Source: a virus
DNA: 64,000 bases
Reading direction: 5' to 3' (one strand)
Virus record (IMG/VR): IMGVR_UViG_3300031857_000005
Coordinates: 1-64,000 of that record
Positions within the stretch are counted from its first letter, which is position 1, and each line of letters begins with the position of its first letter. The notes under the pieces were generated by a model. It saw only the letters and a list, made by a program, of their open reading frames with translations, was not told the DNA's origin and did not search any database. Both the position numbers and the translations under genes were made by a program. This document shows positions 55,074 to 61,546 of the stretch, one piece after another.

Positions 55074-55531
55074 TGAAAGAATTAATTAGACATATATTAA
55101 GGGAAGATCAAAACAGAGAAGAAAGACTCAGGTTAAAAATTATCTCCATTATTAGAGATGCAGGACTTTCCCAAGCAATAAGTGTGATAGGAGGGGTTAA
55201 TAATTTGATTAGAATATTGGGGGTAGAAAACTCAATGAAATTTCTCAATTTGTTTAATGATATGGATGAGATAATTTTTGTTGATGAATACAATGATGAC
55301 GATGAGTATACATTATTTAGATTCAGGGAAGGATTAAATTATTTTGTCCTAAGAAATGATACAGGAACATTATTCATCTCCAAAGATATTATGGATGTAT
55401 TAAAGACTATGGAAAATGATGATTATTTCTATATTTATCTATGGATTAAAAGATGGGTTAAAAATCAATACGGAATAGAACCAAGAAATATCTTAACAAC
55501 TGCTGGCGGAGATTTAGAAACGATGGGATAA
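55073..55531 (+). CDS. tagged (class B1) GG-module protein, 152 aa
   Basis: MKELIRHILREDQNREERL tag (L-R-E), then SIIRDAGLSQAISVIGGVNNLIRILG and FLNLFNDMDEIIFVDEYND. C-terminus YLWIKRWVKNQYGIEPRNIL resembles the 54642 end. The start codon overlaps the upstream stop. Confidence 0.82.
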   Translation: MKELIRHILREDQNREERLRLKIISIIRDAGLSQAISVIGGVNNLIRILGVENSMKFLNLFNDMDEIIFVDEYNDDDEYTLFRFREGLNYFVLRNDTGTLFISKDIMDVLKTMENDDYFYIYLWIKRWVKNQYGIEPRNILTTAGGDLETMG

Positions 55532-55532
55532 C

Positions 55533-55880
55533 ATGAAAGAATTAATTAGACATATAATAAAGGAGGAAACAAAGTTACCGGCATTAATCAGAAGAAGGGT
55601 ATCTGAAGATGAGTTAGAACGAGAGTTTAAAGAATCGTTAAAAGATGCATTGGCAATGATTAAGAGAGGAAAAGACGATAGTTTACAATCCTTTACATAC
55701 CAACGAATGTTAGAACATCTAATATGGGTAACAATTAGTATGTTAATTGATTCGATCCATTATGAATTATTCTCAACAATCCCTGAAAATATAAATTGGT
55801 ATGATGAAGTATTCAAAATGTTAGAGAAACATTACAGAAGTAGAATTGTTGATGAATACATGAAACATTTTAGATTATAA
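55533..55880 (+). CDS. tagged (class B1) RRR-module protein, 115 aa
   Basis: MKELIRHIIKEETKLPALIRRRVSEDELEREF: B1 tag joined to an RRR module whose linker ETKLPxxIRRR is identical in form to that of 52777, so tag classes B1 and B2 have been swapped on the same module by recombination. The rest is helical with a WYDEVFKMLEKHY end shared in style with 53523 module 1 (FYEKLFDDLYEYY). Confidence 0.82.
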   Translation: MKELIRHIIKEETKLPALIRRRVSEDELEREFKESLKDALAMIKRGKDDSLQSFTYQRMLEHLIWVTISMLIDSIHYELFSTIPENINWYDEVFKMLEKHYRSRIVDEYMKHFRL

Positions 55881-55888
55881 TTAAGTAT

Positions 55889-56302
55889 ATGAATATACAA
55901 GAAAACATAAGAAGAATATTAAGGGAAATGAGTGATGACTTATATGTTATACAGGATGAAGATAATCTTTTTTTACAAAGTCTTCCTCGTTCTATTAAAA
56001 GAAGAATAACCCATAAAGATTTAAAATGGTTTGATAATAGAATTGATGATTATATTCGTACAGTAACACACAAAGTCGGTTATAATTTATTTAAATCAAT
56101 GGTTCTTGAGGGTATTATCAATGAATTTGTAACTGTATTTAAACTTAATGAATTTTCAGATGAACAAAATGAATGGGGGTTTTTTGAGTATGAATCAGAA
56201 GAATCAAAAAAGGCATTTGATTTGTTTTCTAAATTAAAACCATTTCTTGATGATAAATATGGAAAAAGAATACGACAAGGATGGGAACAAAAAATGAGAT
56301 AG
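55889..56302 (+). CDS. tagged (class B2) RRR-module protein, 137 aa
   Basis: MNIQENIRRILREMSDDL tag, then a 16-residue spacer and SLPRSIKRRITHKDLKWFDNRI, an RRR module with K for the middle R. Last gene of the tandem array; the next 870 nt carry no long ORF. Confidence 0.8.
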   Translation: MNIQENIRRILREMSDDLYVIQDEDNLFLQSLPRSIKRRITHKDLKWFDNRIDDYIRTVTHKVGYNLFKSMVLEGIINEFVTVFKLNEFSDEQNEWGFFEYESEESKKAFDLFSKLKPFLDDKYGKRIRQGWEQKMR

Positions 56303-56324
56303 AATTAAAGGATTTATTATAATA

Positions 56325-56411
56325 AAAGAGTATAGACTCAAATCATTCATTCCATCTTACCGTTCGTAAACTCACTACAGATTCCATTCATAATTTTATC
56401 CTATACTCTTT
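56325..56411 (+). ncRNA. candidate structured RNA: 11-bp stem closing an 87-nt element
   Basis: AAAGAGTATAG (56325-56335) pairs perfectly with CTATACTCTTT (56401-56411), enclosing 65 nt. It follows the last gene of the array and is not a standard terminator, since the loop is too long and only a short T tract follows. Transcript existence is unproven. Confidence 0.4.
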
Positions 56412-56425
56412 GTTTACAGTAAACA
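56411..56425. promoter_or_regulatory. palindrome TGTTTACAGTAAACA
   Basis: Perfect 7-bp arms around a single A. GTTTAC/GTAAAC arms recur at 58822 and as half-sites near 56432, 56739 and 56755, suggesting one DNA-binding regulator. Confidence 0.5.
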
Positions 56426-56549
56426 GGTTAGTGTAAACAACTATAACCAAATAAGGATACAACCTTATAATCCATCATTATAAGTCTCCTACCTTATAAT
56501 GTAAAATACTATTAACATTATGTAGGGTATTTGTAAAAAGTATTTCCCC

Positions 56550-56615
56550 CATTTAAATCACTCCACTTCGTTCCGTTCTCCCTCATTTAAATCACTACAC
56601 TTCGTTCCGTTCCCC
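56550..56615 (+). repeat. tandem direct repeat, 2 copies, 34-nt period
   Basis: Copies begin CATTTAAATCACT at 56550 and 56584 and continue CACTTCGTTCCGTTC, with two or three differences. Each contains the palindrome ATTTAAAT. Confidence 0.8.
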
Positions 56616-56676
56616 ATATATAAAAGACAATAGAGTAACACATATAGAAATCCATTGGTGTTCACTAAAAGAGAAT

Positions 56677-56693
56677 GTTCACGGATCGTGAAC
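56677..56693. promoter_or_regulatory. operator-like palindrome GTTCACGGATCGTGAAC
   Basis: 7-bp perfect arms, 3-nt centre; half-sites GTTCAC at 56660 and TGAAC at 56706 flank it. Upstream of two tiny ORFs. Confidence 0.55.
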
Positions 56694-56712
56694 AAAGGAA
56701 AATAATGAACAG

Positions 56713-56787
56713 ATGAGGGGATTAGTTTTAGTAAACATAAGTGTCATCATATTAGTAAACGTAGTTTATAATGAAATGATGAGGTGA
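56713..56787 (+). CDS. possible 24-aa membrane peptide
   Basis: MRGLVLVNISVIILVNVVYN, then EMMR: one hydrophobic helix. No cleavable signal. It is directly followed 2 nt later by a second tiny ORF. Weak evidence: length is within chance, but composition and coupling are suggestive. Confidence 0.3.
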   Translation: MRGLVLVNISVIILVNVVYNEMMR

Positions 56788-56788
56788 A

Positions 56789-56878
56789 ATGTTATTTACA
56801 AGTGTTGTAAGTATGTCTAAATTTGGAGGGGATATTACTGAAGGATTCCTTAACGGATTCGTTGAAGAACTATTCTAA
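56789..56878 (+). CDS. possible 29-aa amphipathic peptide
   Basis: MLFTSVVSMSKFGGDITEGF, then LNGFVEELF: amphipathic, in the style of small toxic or phenol-soluble-modulin-like peptides. GAGGTG precedes the ATG at a Shine-Dalgarno distance, unusual here. The palindrome TTACAA-GTG-TTGTAA (56796-56810) lies inside its 5' end. Confidence 0.35.
   Translation: MLFTSVVSMSKFGGDITEGFLNGFVEELF
56796..56810. promoter_or_regulatory. palindrome TTACAAGTGTTGTAA
   Basis: 6-bp perfect arms, centre GTG. Confidence 0.4.
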
Positions 56879-56879
56879 C

Positions 56880-57120
56880 GACATAAATGTCTGTCCCCCG
56901 CTAGTGGATAGTAACCTTACATTTTTTGCTGGATTTTGTATATAGTAAAAAAAGTGTTGTTCTTGGTACCGATAGAGGGGAAAAATTGACGCCAGACATA
57001 GTGTCAGGGACATTTTGTCAGGTAAATTTAGTTGATTGTGGGAGAGAGTGGGAACATCAAAACCCTGTGAGGGGATTGTCCCGTGTTTAACTCTCGACTG
57101 ACATTTTGACAAAAACAAGT
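56880..57120. repeat. cluster of GACAT-type inverted repeats
   Basis: GACATAAATGTC (56880), GACATAGTGTC (56995), GACATTTTGTCAGGTAAA (57009) and GACATTTTGAC (57110) share the form GACAT-N-TG(T/A)C. A fifth copy, GACATTTTGACAGGTAAA, is at 58960. Spacing of the copies is irregular. Likely protein-binding sites or part of a replication origin. Confidence 0.55.
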
Positions 57121-57134
57121 TTTTTAACATAAAA

Positions 57135-57145
57135 AGTTATTAACA
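57135..57145 (+). repeat. AGTTATTAACA element
   Basis: Same 11-mer as the left arm of the inverted repeat at 58803; followed by a CCCC-TCTGACG-GGG hairpin just before the next gene. Confidence 0.45.
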
Positions 57146-57178
57146 ATTCCCCTCTGACGGGGTTAACAAATGTAAATT

Positions 57179-57490
57179 ATGAAAGAATTATTAGATGAAT
57201 TTATATGTACCGTTACTGAAGAAAACCGTACTATAACCCTGACATACTGTCATCCCACTTATTCCCACTCAGGAACTTGTGTATTTGAGTCACACCAAAT
57301 GAAGGGAACCTCCAAACCAATTGTTCAAAAGTTTTTAATCATGACGGGATGTGACATGGGGGATGTGATAGAATATATCTATCAGACAAGGGGATTATCA
57401 GAAAAAGATTTTGATGAGGTGAATATGATTATCAGGGAACACTCAAGGACTATAGTTGAGAAGGAGGATCCAGATCCTCATCAGTCATAA
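57179..57490 (+). CDS. hypothetical protein, 103 aa
   Basis: MKELLDEFICTVTEENRTITLTYCHPTYSHSGTCVFESHQMKG: three Cys and several His in the first 40 residues, then helices (PIVQKFLIMTGCDMGDVIEYIYQ) and an acidic end. MKELLDEFI only loosely resembles a B1 tag and lacks the basic face. The codon and word usage (GGGG, CCCC) differs from genes left of 56 kb. Confidence 0.65.
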   Translation: MKELLDEFICTVTEENRTITLTYCHPTYSHSGTCVFESHQMKGTSKPIVQKFLIMTGCDMGDVIEYIYQTRGLSEKDFDEVNMIIREHSRTIVEKEDPDPHQS

Positions 57491-57605
57491 TATGTTTTCT
57501 AATATAATTGGACACACAACCATTGGGGAAATACTTCAACATAAGGGAAGATACCAAGATGACAAGGGGAAAGATAATCCCCAATAGAAATAAAATGTAG
57601 AACAT
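57450..57605 (-). CDS. small membrane protein, 51 aa
   Basis: MFYILFLLGIIFPLVILVSS, then LMLKYFPNGC and a polar tail. Leftward; overlaps the 3' end of the plus gene by 41 nt and starts 2 nt after the stop of the next leftward ORF. Confidence 0.42.
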   Translation of the reverse strand: MFYILFLLGIIFPLVILVSSLMLKYFPNGCVSNYIRKHIMTDEDLDPPSQL

Positions 57606-57607
57606 AA

Positions 57608-57703
57608 CTAATCCTTAAATAAATAAATGATAAGTCCTGATATGATGAGGGATATGATACACACAACCAACATCCCCACGGTAACAACAGACTTCAACAA
57701 CAT
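57608..57703 (-). CDS. very small membrane protein, 31 aa
   Basis: MLLKSVVTVGMLVVCIISLI, then ISGLIIYLFKD: a hydrophobic helix. TTGTATCTTTATG upstream on the minus strand resembles a -7 box. Forms a pair with 57450-57605. Confidence 0.42.
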   Translation of the reverse strand: MLLKSVVTVGMLVVCIISLIISGLIIYLFKD

Positions 57704-57787
57704 AACATAAAGATACAAAACAATTTGTGTTATTCCAACATCTTTTTATAAAAAGATTAAATGTGTGAAACAATTTAAATTACTCCG

Positions 57788-57795
57788 ATATTTAT
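57788..57795 (+). promoter_or_regulatory. late motif ATATTTAT
   Basis: 13 nt before ATG 57809. Confidence 0.55.
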
Positions 57796-57808
57796 TGTTA
57801 AAAAGATT

Positions 57809-58630
57809 ATGGGAAATTTATTTCAACAAATAAAAGATTCAGTAAAAGGACAGAAAAGTGATTTCTGTTCAAGATCCACAAGGGTTACACTACTAACTCA
57901 AGGTAGAGTTGAGTCAGATGAAATCACATATACAAACTGTTATGGAGTTTCATCAGGGATTACCTATTCTGACATACAACTAAATAATAACTATATCCCC
58001 GACTGTGTTAGAGGGGGAAGTCCAATTGTTTCTAAATCGGGGTATAAATATTTTGTTCAGTATGGAACAACCAATTGTGAAACTCCACCATCAGGGGAGA
58101 ATAAAATATTATTTCCTTGTGCAGGTTTAGGTGAAGTAGTTGTTGATACAACGGGATATAATCTAACACAAGGTAGTATATATGAAATGACACTTAATCC
58201 ATTAAATCCTGGACCAATACCTAGATTACAATGTTTTACAGTTGGAGAACAAACAAATCAACAAGCTGAGTATAACATTATGGGAATCAAGGGAACTGTT
58301 GAAGACTGTAATGTATGTGGAGGTCCACCAAAACCAACTGTAACATTCCCAACTTCAACACCAACACCAACTCTACCTACATATTTTTCATATATAGTTG
58401 GTGATACATCATATAATAATCAAATAGATGCTTGTACGCCAGGTGGGGGAACAATTACTGTTTATTCAAGTACTAATGATCCAATTGTTAATTCAACATT
58501 CTTATATAGTGATATACTATTAACAATACCATACAATTCAGAAGGTTTTGTTTATTACTCAGGAAAAGGAGACTCTGTAATCAGTACGGGATCTGATGGT
58601 AAACTCACAAGTTTTAGTCTTTGTACTTAA
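57809..58630 (+). CDS. probable virion surface/fibre-like protein, 273 aa
   Basis: Beta-rich, Gly/Ser/Thr/Asn-rich with scattered Cys (CSRSTRVTLL, VRGGSPIVSKSGYKYFVQYG, LFPCAGLGEVVVD). A Pro/Thr linker (PPKPTVTFPTSTPTPTLP, about 175-193) separates two beta domains, the second with TYFSYIVGDTSYNNQIDAC and ending LTSFSLCT. This is the look of a phage fibre, head-decoration or adhesin protein; no family is named. Late motif in front, strong terminator behind. Confidence 0.7.
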   Translation: MGNLFQQIKDSVKGQKSDFCSRSTRVTLLTQGRVESDEITYTNCYGVSSGITYSDIQLNNNYIPDCVRGGSPIVSKSGYKYFVQYGTTNCETPPSGENKILFPCAGLGEVVVDTTGYNLTQGSIYEMTLNPLNPGPIPRLQCFTVGEQTNQQAEYNIMGIKGTVEDCNVCGGPPKPTVTFPTSTPTPTLPTYFSYIVGDTSYNNQIDACTPGGGTITVYSSTNDPIVNSTFLYSDILLTIPYNSEGFVYYSGKGDSVISTGSDGKLTSFSLCT

Positions 58631-58634
58631 ATAC

Positions 58635-58668
58635 AATCCCCCACATTACATGGGGGATTTCTTTTTTT
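58635..58668 (+). terminator. rho-independent terminator
   Basis: AATCCCCC / GGGGGATT, then a T-rich tail. Confidence 0.9.
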
Positions 58669-58673
58669 ATATA

Positions 58674-58740
58674 AGCAGGTTGGAGTCCACCCTCTTAGAG
58701 AAGAACCTGTTTCCCTGACCCGTCTTCGGACTGAACCACT
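58674..58740. ncRNA. candidate structured RNA with a GTC-TTCG-GAC tetraloop hairpin
   Basis: CAGGTT (58676-58681) pairs with AACCTG (58704-58709); GTC-TTCG-GAC at 58722-58731 is a stable tetraloop; AGTCC (58684) can alternatively pair with GGACT (58728). GC is far above the local average. No ORF fits. Not a tRNA by arm geometry. Confidence 0.4.
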
Positions 58741-59072
58741 GACAATACAAAGGTACGGATTATAATTGACACCACAAAACATTCCCCCATATATTTTATG
58801 TGAGTTATTAACAATGGGGTTGTTTACATATGTAAACTGATAGGGGGAGGTATTACTTATGAACATATGTTAATAACTTAATATCCCCTCCCTCAGATAG
58901 TGGCATACCCCCTATATTGGGGATTACCCCCTCCCCCCTCCCGTATGCCCCCCATATATGACATTTTGACAGGTAAAAAGGGGGGACAATCCCAAAAACA
59001 AAGTATTCGTAAAAAAAATTTTGGAAAAAATTTTTGGTATTTTTCCATTTCTATATTATAGGAATTTTTTAT
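58741..59072. other. non-coding region with nested inverted repeats and C/G runs
   Basis: Contains inverted repeats AGTTATTAACA (58803) / TGTTAATAACT (58868) enclosing the palindrome at 58822, GGCATAC (58902) / GTATGCC (58943) around C-runs, and the GACATTTTGACAGGTAAA motif at 58960. No convincing gene on either strand. Confidence 0.6.
58822..58837. promoter_or_regulatory. palindrome GTTTACATATGTAAAC
   Basis: Perfect 16-nt palindrome; arms match the palindrome at 56411. Confidence 0.55.
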
Positions 59073-59080
59073 TATATTTG
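59073..59080 (+). promoter_or_regulatory. host-type -7 box TATATTTG
   Basis: 4 nt before ATG 59085. Confidence 0.65.
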
Positions 59081-59084
59081 TATT

Positions 59085-59585
59085 ATGGAAAAAATCTGTA
59101 AAAAGTGTGAAACAGAAAAAGAATTGTCTTACTATAGAAAGGGGAGGACTACTTGTAAATTATGTGAAAATAAAATTAGGTATATACAAAAACAGGAAAG
59201 AAGAAAAGTGGATCCCCAATATGACAAAGAAATTAAGTCATATGATGTAATGAGAAAAAGGAAAAAAGAGAAGGAGAATCAACTAACGGGGTTTATTCAG
59301 AAGATGAGACAATCCATTAGAAAATCATTCAAAAGACAAGGGTATACAAAGAACTCAAGAACATATGATATACTTGGGGAATCTTGGGGGAATGTGAAAT
59401 TATATTTTGAGTCTTTATTCCAAGATGGAATGACATGGGATAATCATGGGGAATGGGAGATTGATCACATTATTCCATTATCAACATCCAATTGTGAAGA
59501 AGATGTTATTCGTCTATGTCATTACTCCAATCTTCAACCCCTATGGAAAAAGGATAATAAATTGAAGGGGTGTAAAATTCTGTAG
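59085..59585 (+). CDS. HNH homing-type endonuclease, 166 aa
   Basis: N-terminal zinc knuckle ICKKCETEKELSYYRKGRTTCKLCENK (two CxxC), a basic helical linker (about 30-95), then the HNH core: WEIDHIIPLSTSNCEEDVIRLCHYSNLQPLWKKDNKLKG (about 125-163) with the D-H, N and K-x-D-N-x-x-K residues intact. Free-standing phage HNH enzymes of this type act as mobile elements inserted between genes. Its own host-type promoter and the flanking repeats fit that view. Confidence 0.9.
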   Translation: MEKICKKCETEKELSYYRKGRTTCKLCENKIRYIQKQERRKVDPQYDKEIKSYDVMRKRKKEKENQLTGFIQKMRQSIRKSFKRQGYTKNSRTYDILGESWGNVKLYFESLFQDGMTWDNHGEWEIDHIIPLSTSNCEEDVIRLCHYSNLQPLWKKDNKLKGCKIL

Positions 59586-59666
59586 TGTTGTTTATCCCCC
59601 TATATATGTAAAAAAATTCTGGAAAAATTTTTGATAAAATCGGGTATTATGTATATCATTATGATT

Positions 59667-59948
59667 ATGTCTAAACAAAAAAATAAAAAAAGAAATATTA
59701 GGATAGGGGATAATATAATAAGGGTTCCTTCTAAATCAATTAAATTTACTGACTTATATAATGAGTTTGAATTTGCTACTACCAAAGTGGGGGATAAACA
59801 TTATATATTTGAATCATCTTCAGGATATGTAATTGGTCAAGGGGATAGTTACACAAGAGCAAGAAATAACTCAAAGGAATTTCTTAATAGGACTAATGGT
59901 AGATTTTCAGAATTGATTAATTATTTTTTAACCCCTCCAACTAAGTAG
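59667..59948 (+). CDS. hypothetical basic protein, 93 aa
   Basis: MSKQKNKKRNIRIGDNIIRVPSKSIKFTDLYNEFEFATTKVG ... YIFESSSGYVIGQGDSYTRARNNSKEFLNR: basic arm, small beta domain. ATGs at 59649 and 59661 are alternatives. No tag. Confidence 0.65.
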   Translation: MSKQKNKKRNIRIGDNIIRVPSKSIKFTDLYNEFEFATTKVGDKHYIFESSSGYVIGQGDSYTRARNNSKEFLNRTNGRFSELINYFLTPPTK

Positions 59949-59960
59949 GGTTTTTTATTT
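59930..59960 (+). terminator. weak terminator overlapping the stop codon
   Basis: AACCC / GGGTT stem, then T6. Confidence 0.55.
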
Positions 59961-59965
59961 CCCGT

Positions 59966-59973
59966 ATATTTAT
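59966..59973 (+). promoter_or_regulatory. late motif ATATTTAT
   Basis: 5 nt before ATG 59979. Confidence 0.6.
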
Positions 59974-59978
59974 CTTAT

Positions 59979-60275
59979 ATGAAAATTATTATCACCGAGA
60001 ATCAAAACGATTTAATAAGACGATACCAATTATTCAAAGATGAGGTATATAAACAAATGGGAACTTCAAACCCTTGTTATTATAATGATTACTTTGATTT
60101 TGACAGATACAAACGGGATATGATAAATTCCTCAATTAATGAGGTTGTTGGTGATTTGGGTATTGATGAAAGAATATTGACAACATTCAAAGGTGAATTA
60201 TTAAATGAGTTACTTGGTATTATTAGAAGATACTACAATAAATTCCTTAAGGAGAACTGTCGTCCAAGATGGTAA
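59979..60275 (+). CDS. tagged (class C) protein, 98 aa
   Basis: MKIIITENQNDLIRRYQLF: class C tag, then a helical body (EVYKQMGTSNPCYYNDYFDF, SSINEVVGDLG, LLNELLGIIRRYYNKFLKE). The CYYNDYFDFDRYKRDMI part resembles the middle of RRR-module proteins (for example CEHYPTLKIFMEGFI in 60294), so it may be a diverged copy. Confidence 0.78.
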   Translation: MKIIITENQNDLIRRYQLFKDEVYKQMGTSNPCYYNDYFDFDRYKRDMINSSINEVVGDLGIDERILTTFKGELLNELLGIIRRYYNKFLKENCRPRW

Positions 60276-60281
60276 TGTAAT

Positions 60282-60289
60282 ATATTTAT
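60282..60289 (+). promoter_or_regulatory. late motif ATATTTAT
   Basis: 4 nt before ATG 60294. Confidence 0.6.
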
Positions 60290-60293
60290 CTAT

Positions 60294-60620
60294 ATGAAGA
60301 TTATTATAACGGAAGAACAATATGACAATTTATATTTAAGGAGAAGATTGTCTGATATAATGGATGAAGGATTATTCTTAATTGATAATGCCCATAATCT
60401 TTATAGGGGTACTGACTTTTGTGAACATTACCCCACTCTTAAGATATTCATGGAAGGTTTTATTGAGGACATTATAAATCAATATTATAATATGACTGGT
60501 GATGATATACGGGAATTTATCTATGATTATATTGGGCAAGAAAACTTTATTGATATGTTGCTTGATGTTCATGGTGAGGAGATTGAAACCTTATATAATG
60601 AAATAACAAAAGATTGTTAA
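60294..60620 (+). CDS. tagged (class C) RRR-module protein, 108 aa
   Basis: MKIIITEEQYDNLYLRRRLSDIMDEG: class C tag on an RRR module, the third tag class seen on this domain. Body FCEHYPTLKIFMEGFIEDIINQYYN, then IYDYIGQENFIDMLLDVHGEEIETLYNEI. Own late motif, as for its neighbour. Confidence 0.8.
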   Translation: MKIIITEEQYDNLYLRRRLSDIMDEGLFLIDNAHNLYRGTDFCEHYPTLKIFMEGFIEDIINQYYNMTGDDIREFIYDYIGQENFIDMLLDVHGEEIETLYNEITKDC

Positions 60621-60698
60621 TATAACATCACCCCCCATCTCTAATTTATCCCCCATATCTCAAAAAAAAATTTCCAGAAAAATTTTCAGAAAATCCGA

Positions 60699-60706
60699 GT
60701 ATTTAT
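60699..60706 (+). promoter_or_regulatory. late motif GTATTTAT
   Basis: 13 nt before ATG 60720. Confidence 0.55.
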
Positions 60707-60719
60707 AATAAAAGATACT

Positions 60720-61058
60720 ATGAAAAAATTTATTATAACAGAAGAAGAAAAAAGTAGAATCTTGGGTATGCACAAATCATACGCATCAATGATTAACGAA
60801 CAAGTGTTAACCGATGAAGAAGTACAAAATCGTTTAGCGGTTTTATATATAATGAAAACACAAAAATTAGATAAACTAAAGTCAGAAAACTATTTAAAAA
60901 ATGAGGGTGGTTATGACAACTTTATTACAGGATTTGATGGACAAAATGAGCCTTATATGGATTGGTTAAAATCTATAGGGTTAGAAAGAGGTGATGTTTA
61001 TATTGATGGTGGTAATAGAGATCGTGTTTTAACTAAATTAAAAGAACTTGAAAAATAA
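60720..61058 (+). CDS. tagged (class C/D) hypothetical protein, 112 aa
   Basis: MKKFIITEEEKSRILGMHKS, continuing to M-I-N-E at residue 27 with Q28 after the cut. The body LTDEEVQNRLAVLYIMKTQKLDKLKSENYLK, then GGYDNFITGFDGQNEPYMDWLKSIGLERG: helical, acidic. The EEEKSRILxMHK stretch is a tag form I have seen on phage virion proteins. Confidence 0.78.
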   Translation: MKKFIITEEEKSRILGMHKSYASMINEQVLTDEEVQNRLAVLYIMKTQKLDKLKSENYLKNEGGYDNFITGFDGQNEPYMDWLKSIGLERGDVYIDGGNRDRVLTKLKELEK

Positions 61059-61081
61059 ATAAAAGTCATTTTATAATTATT

Positions 61082-61112
61082 AACCCCTCCAGTTAGAGGG
61101 GTTTTTTATTTT
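61082..61112 (+). terminator. rho-independent terminator
   Basis: AACCCCTC / GAGGGGTT, T6. Confidence 0.9.
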
Positions 61113-61117
61113 TCCAT

Positions 61118-61125
61118 ATATTTAT
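61118..61125 (+). promoter_or_regulatory. late motif ATATTTAT
   Basis: 9 nt before ATG 61135. Confidence 0.55.
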
Positions 61126-61134
61126 CTTTATACC

Positions 61135-61530
61135 ATGGAAGAAAATCTTAAAATAAAACAAACCCTTAAAAGGACATTTGAGAATAAGACATATGAAACT
61201 TCATTTGAAGATGAGGTTAATAGTTGGAATGGGGAAAGTGATTATGAGGAATATGTATTCAAATACTATATTGAGGTTGGGAAGGTAATTGGTAAGGGTG
61301 GTAATACCGGTGCTGGAATCAATGTGGTTATCACGGATATTCATAGAGATGGTGATGACTATTATTATGATTGGGCTGAATCTGATTATAGTGAAAACGC
61401 TTGGTATATTGATAAATTGTCGGATATCTTATATGACGAAATAATTTCTATGTATCCATTCTCCATTTATCCCACTTTCTATGGTTATGATGAATATGAG
61501 AATTTATCTGACAATCAAAAAAATATTTAA
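61135..61530 (+). CDS. hypothetical protein, 131 aa, untagged
   Basis: MEENLKIKQTLKRTFENKTYETSFEDEVNSW, then a beta domain IEVGKVIGKGGNTGAGINVVITDIHRDGDDYYYD and an acidic end. Late motif but no (I/L)xE tag, so either a virion protein by another route or a tagless late gene. Confidence 0.7.
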   Translation: MEENLKIKQTLKRTFENKTYETSFEDEVNSWNGESDYEEYVFKYYIEVGKVIGKGGNTGAGINVVITDIHRDGDDYYYDWAESDYSENAWYIDKLSDILYDEIISMYPFSIYPTFYGYDEYENLSDNQKNI

Positions 61531-61533
61531 TTG

Positions 61534-61541
61534 ATATTTAT
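61534..61541 (+). promoter_or_regulatory. late motif ATATTTAT
   Basis: 5 nt before ATG 61547. Confidence 0.6.
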
Positions 61542-61546
61542 TTAAT

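Noticed and set aside
57499-57687. 62-aa minus-strand ORF
   Set aside because: Two better-placed minus ORFs with ATG and hydrophobic composition (57450-57605, 57608-57703) occupy the same DNA.
58674-58760. tRNA on either strand
   Set aside because: A GGTTCAGTCC-like T-arm is visible on the minus strand, but no acceptor, D or anticodon arms can be placed at proper distances.
58627-58866. 79-aa minus-strand ORF
   Set aside because: It runs through the terminator hairpin and the structured element and has no promoter; composition reflects the GC-rich repeats.
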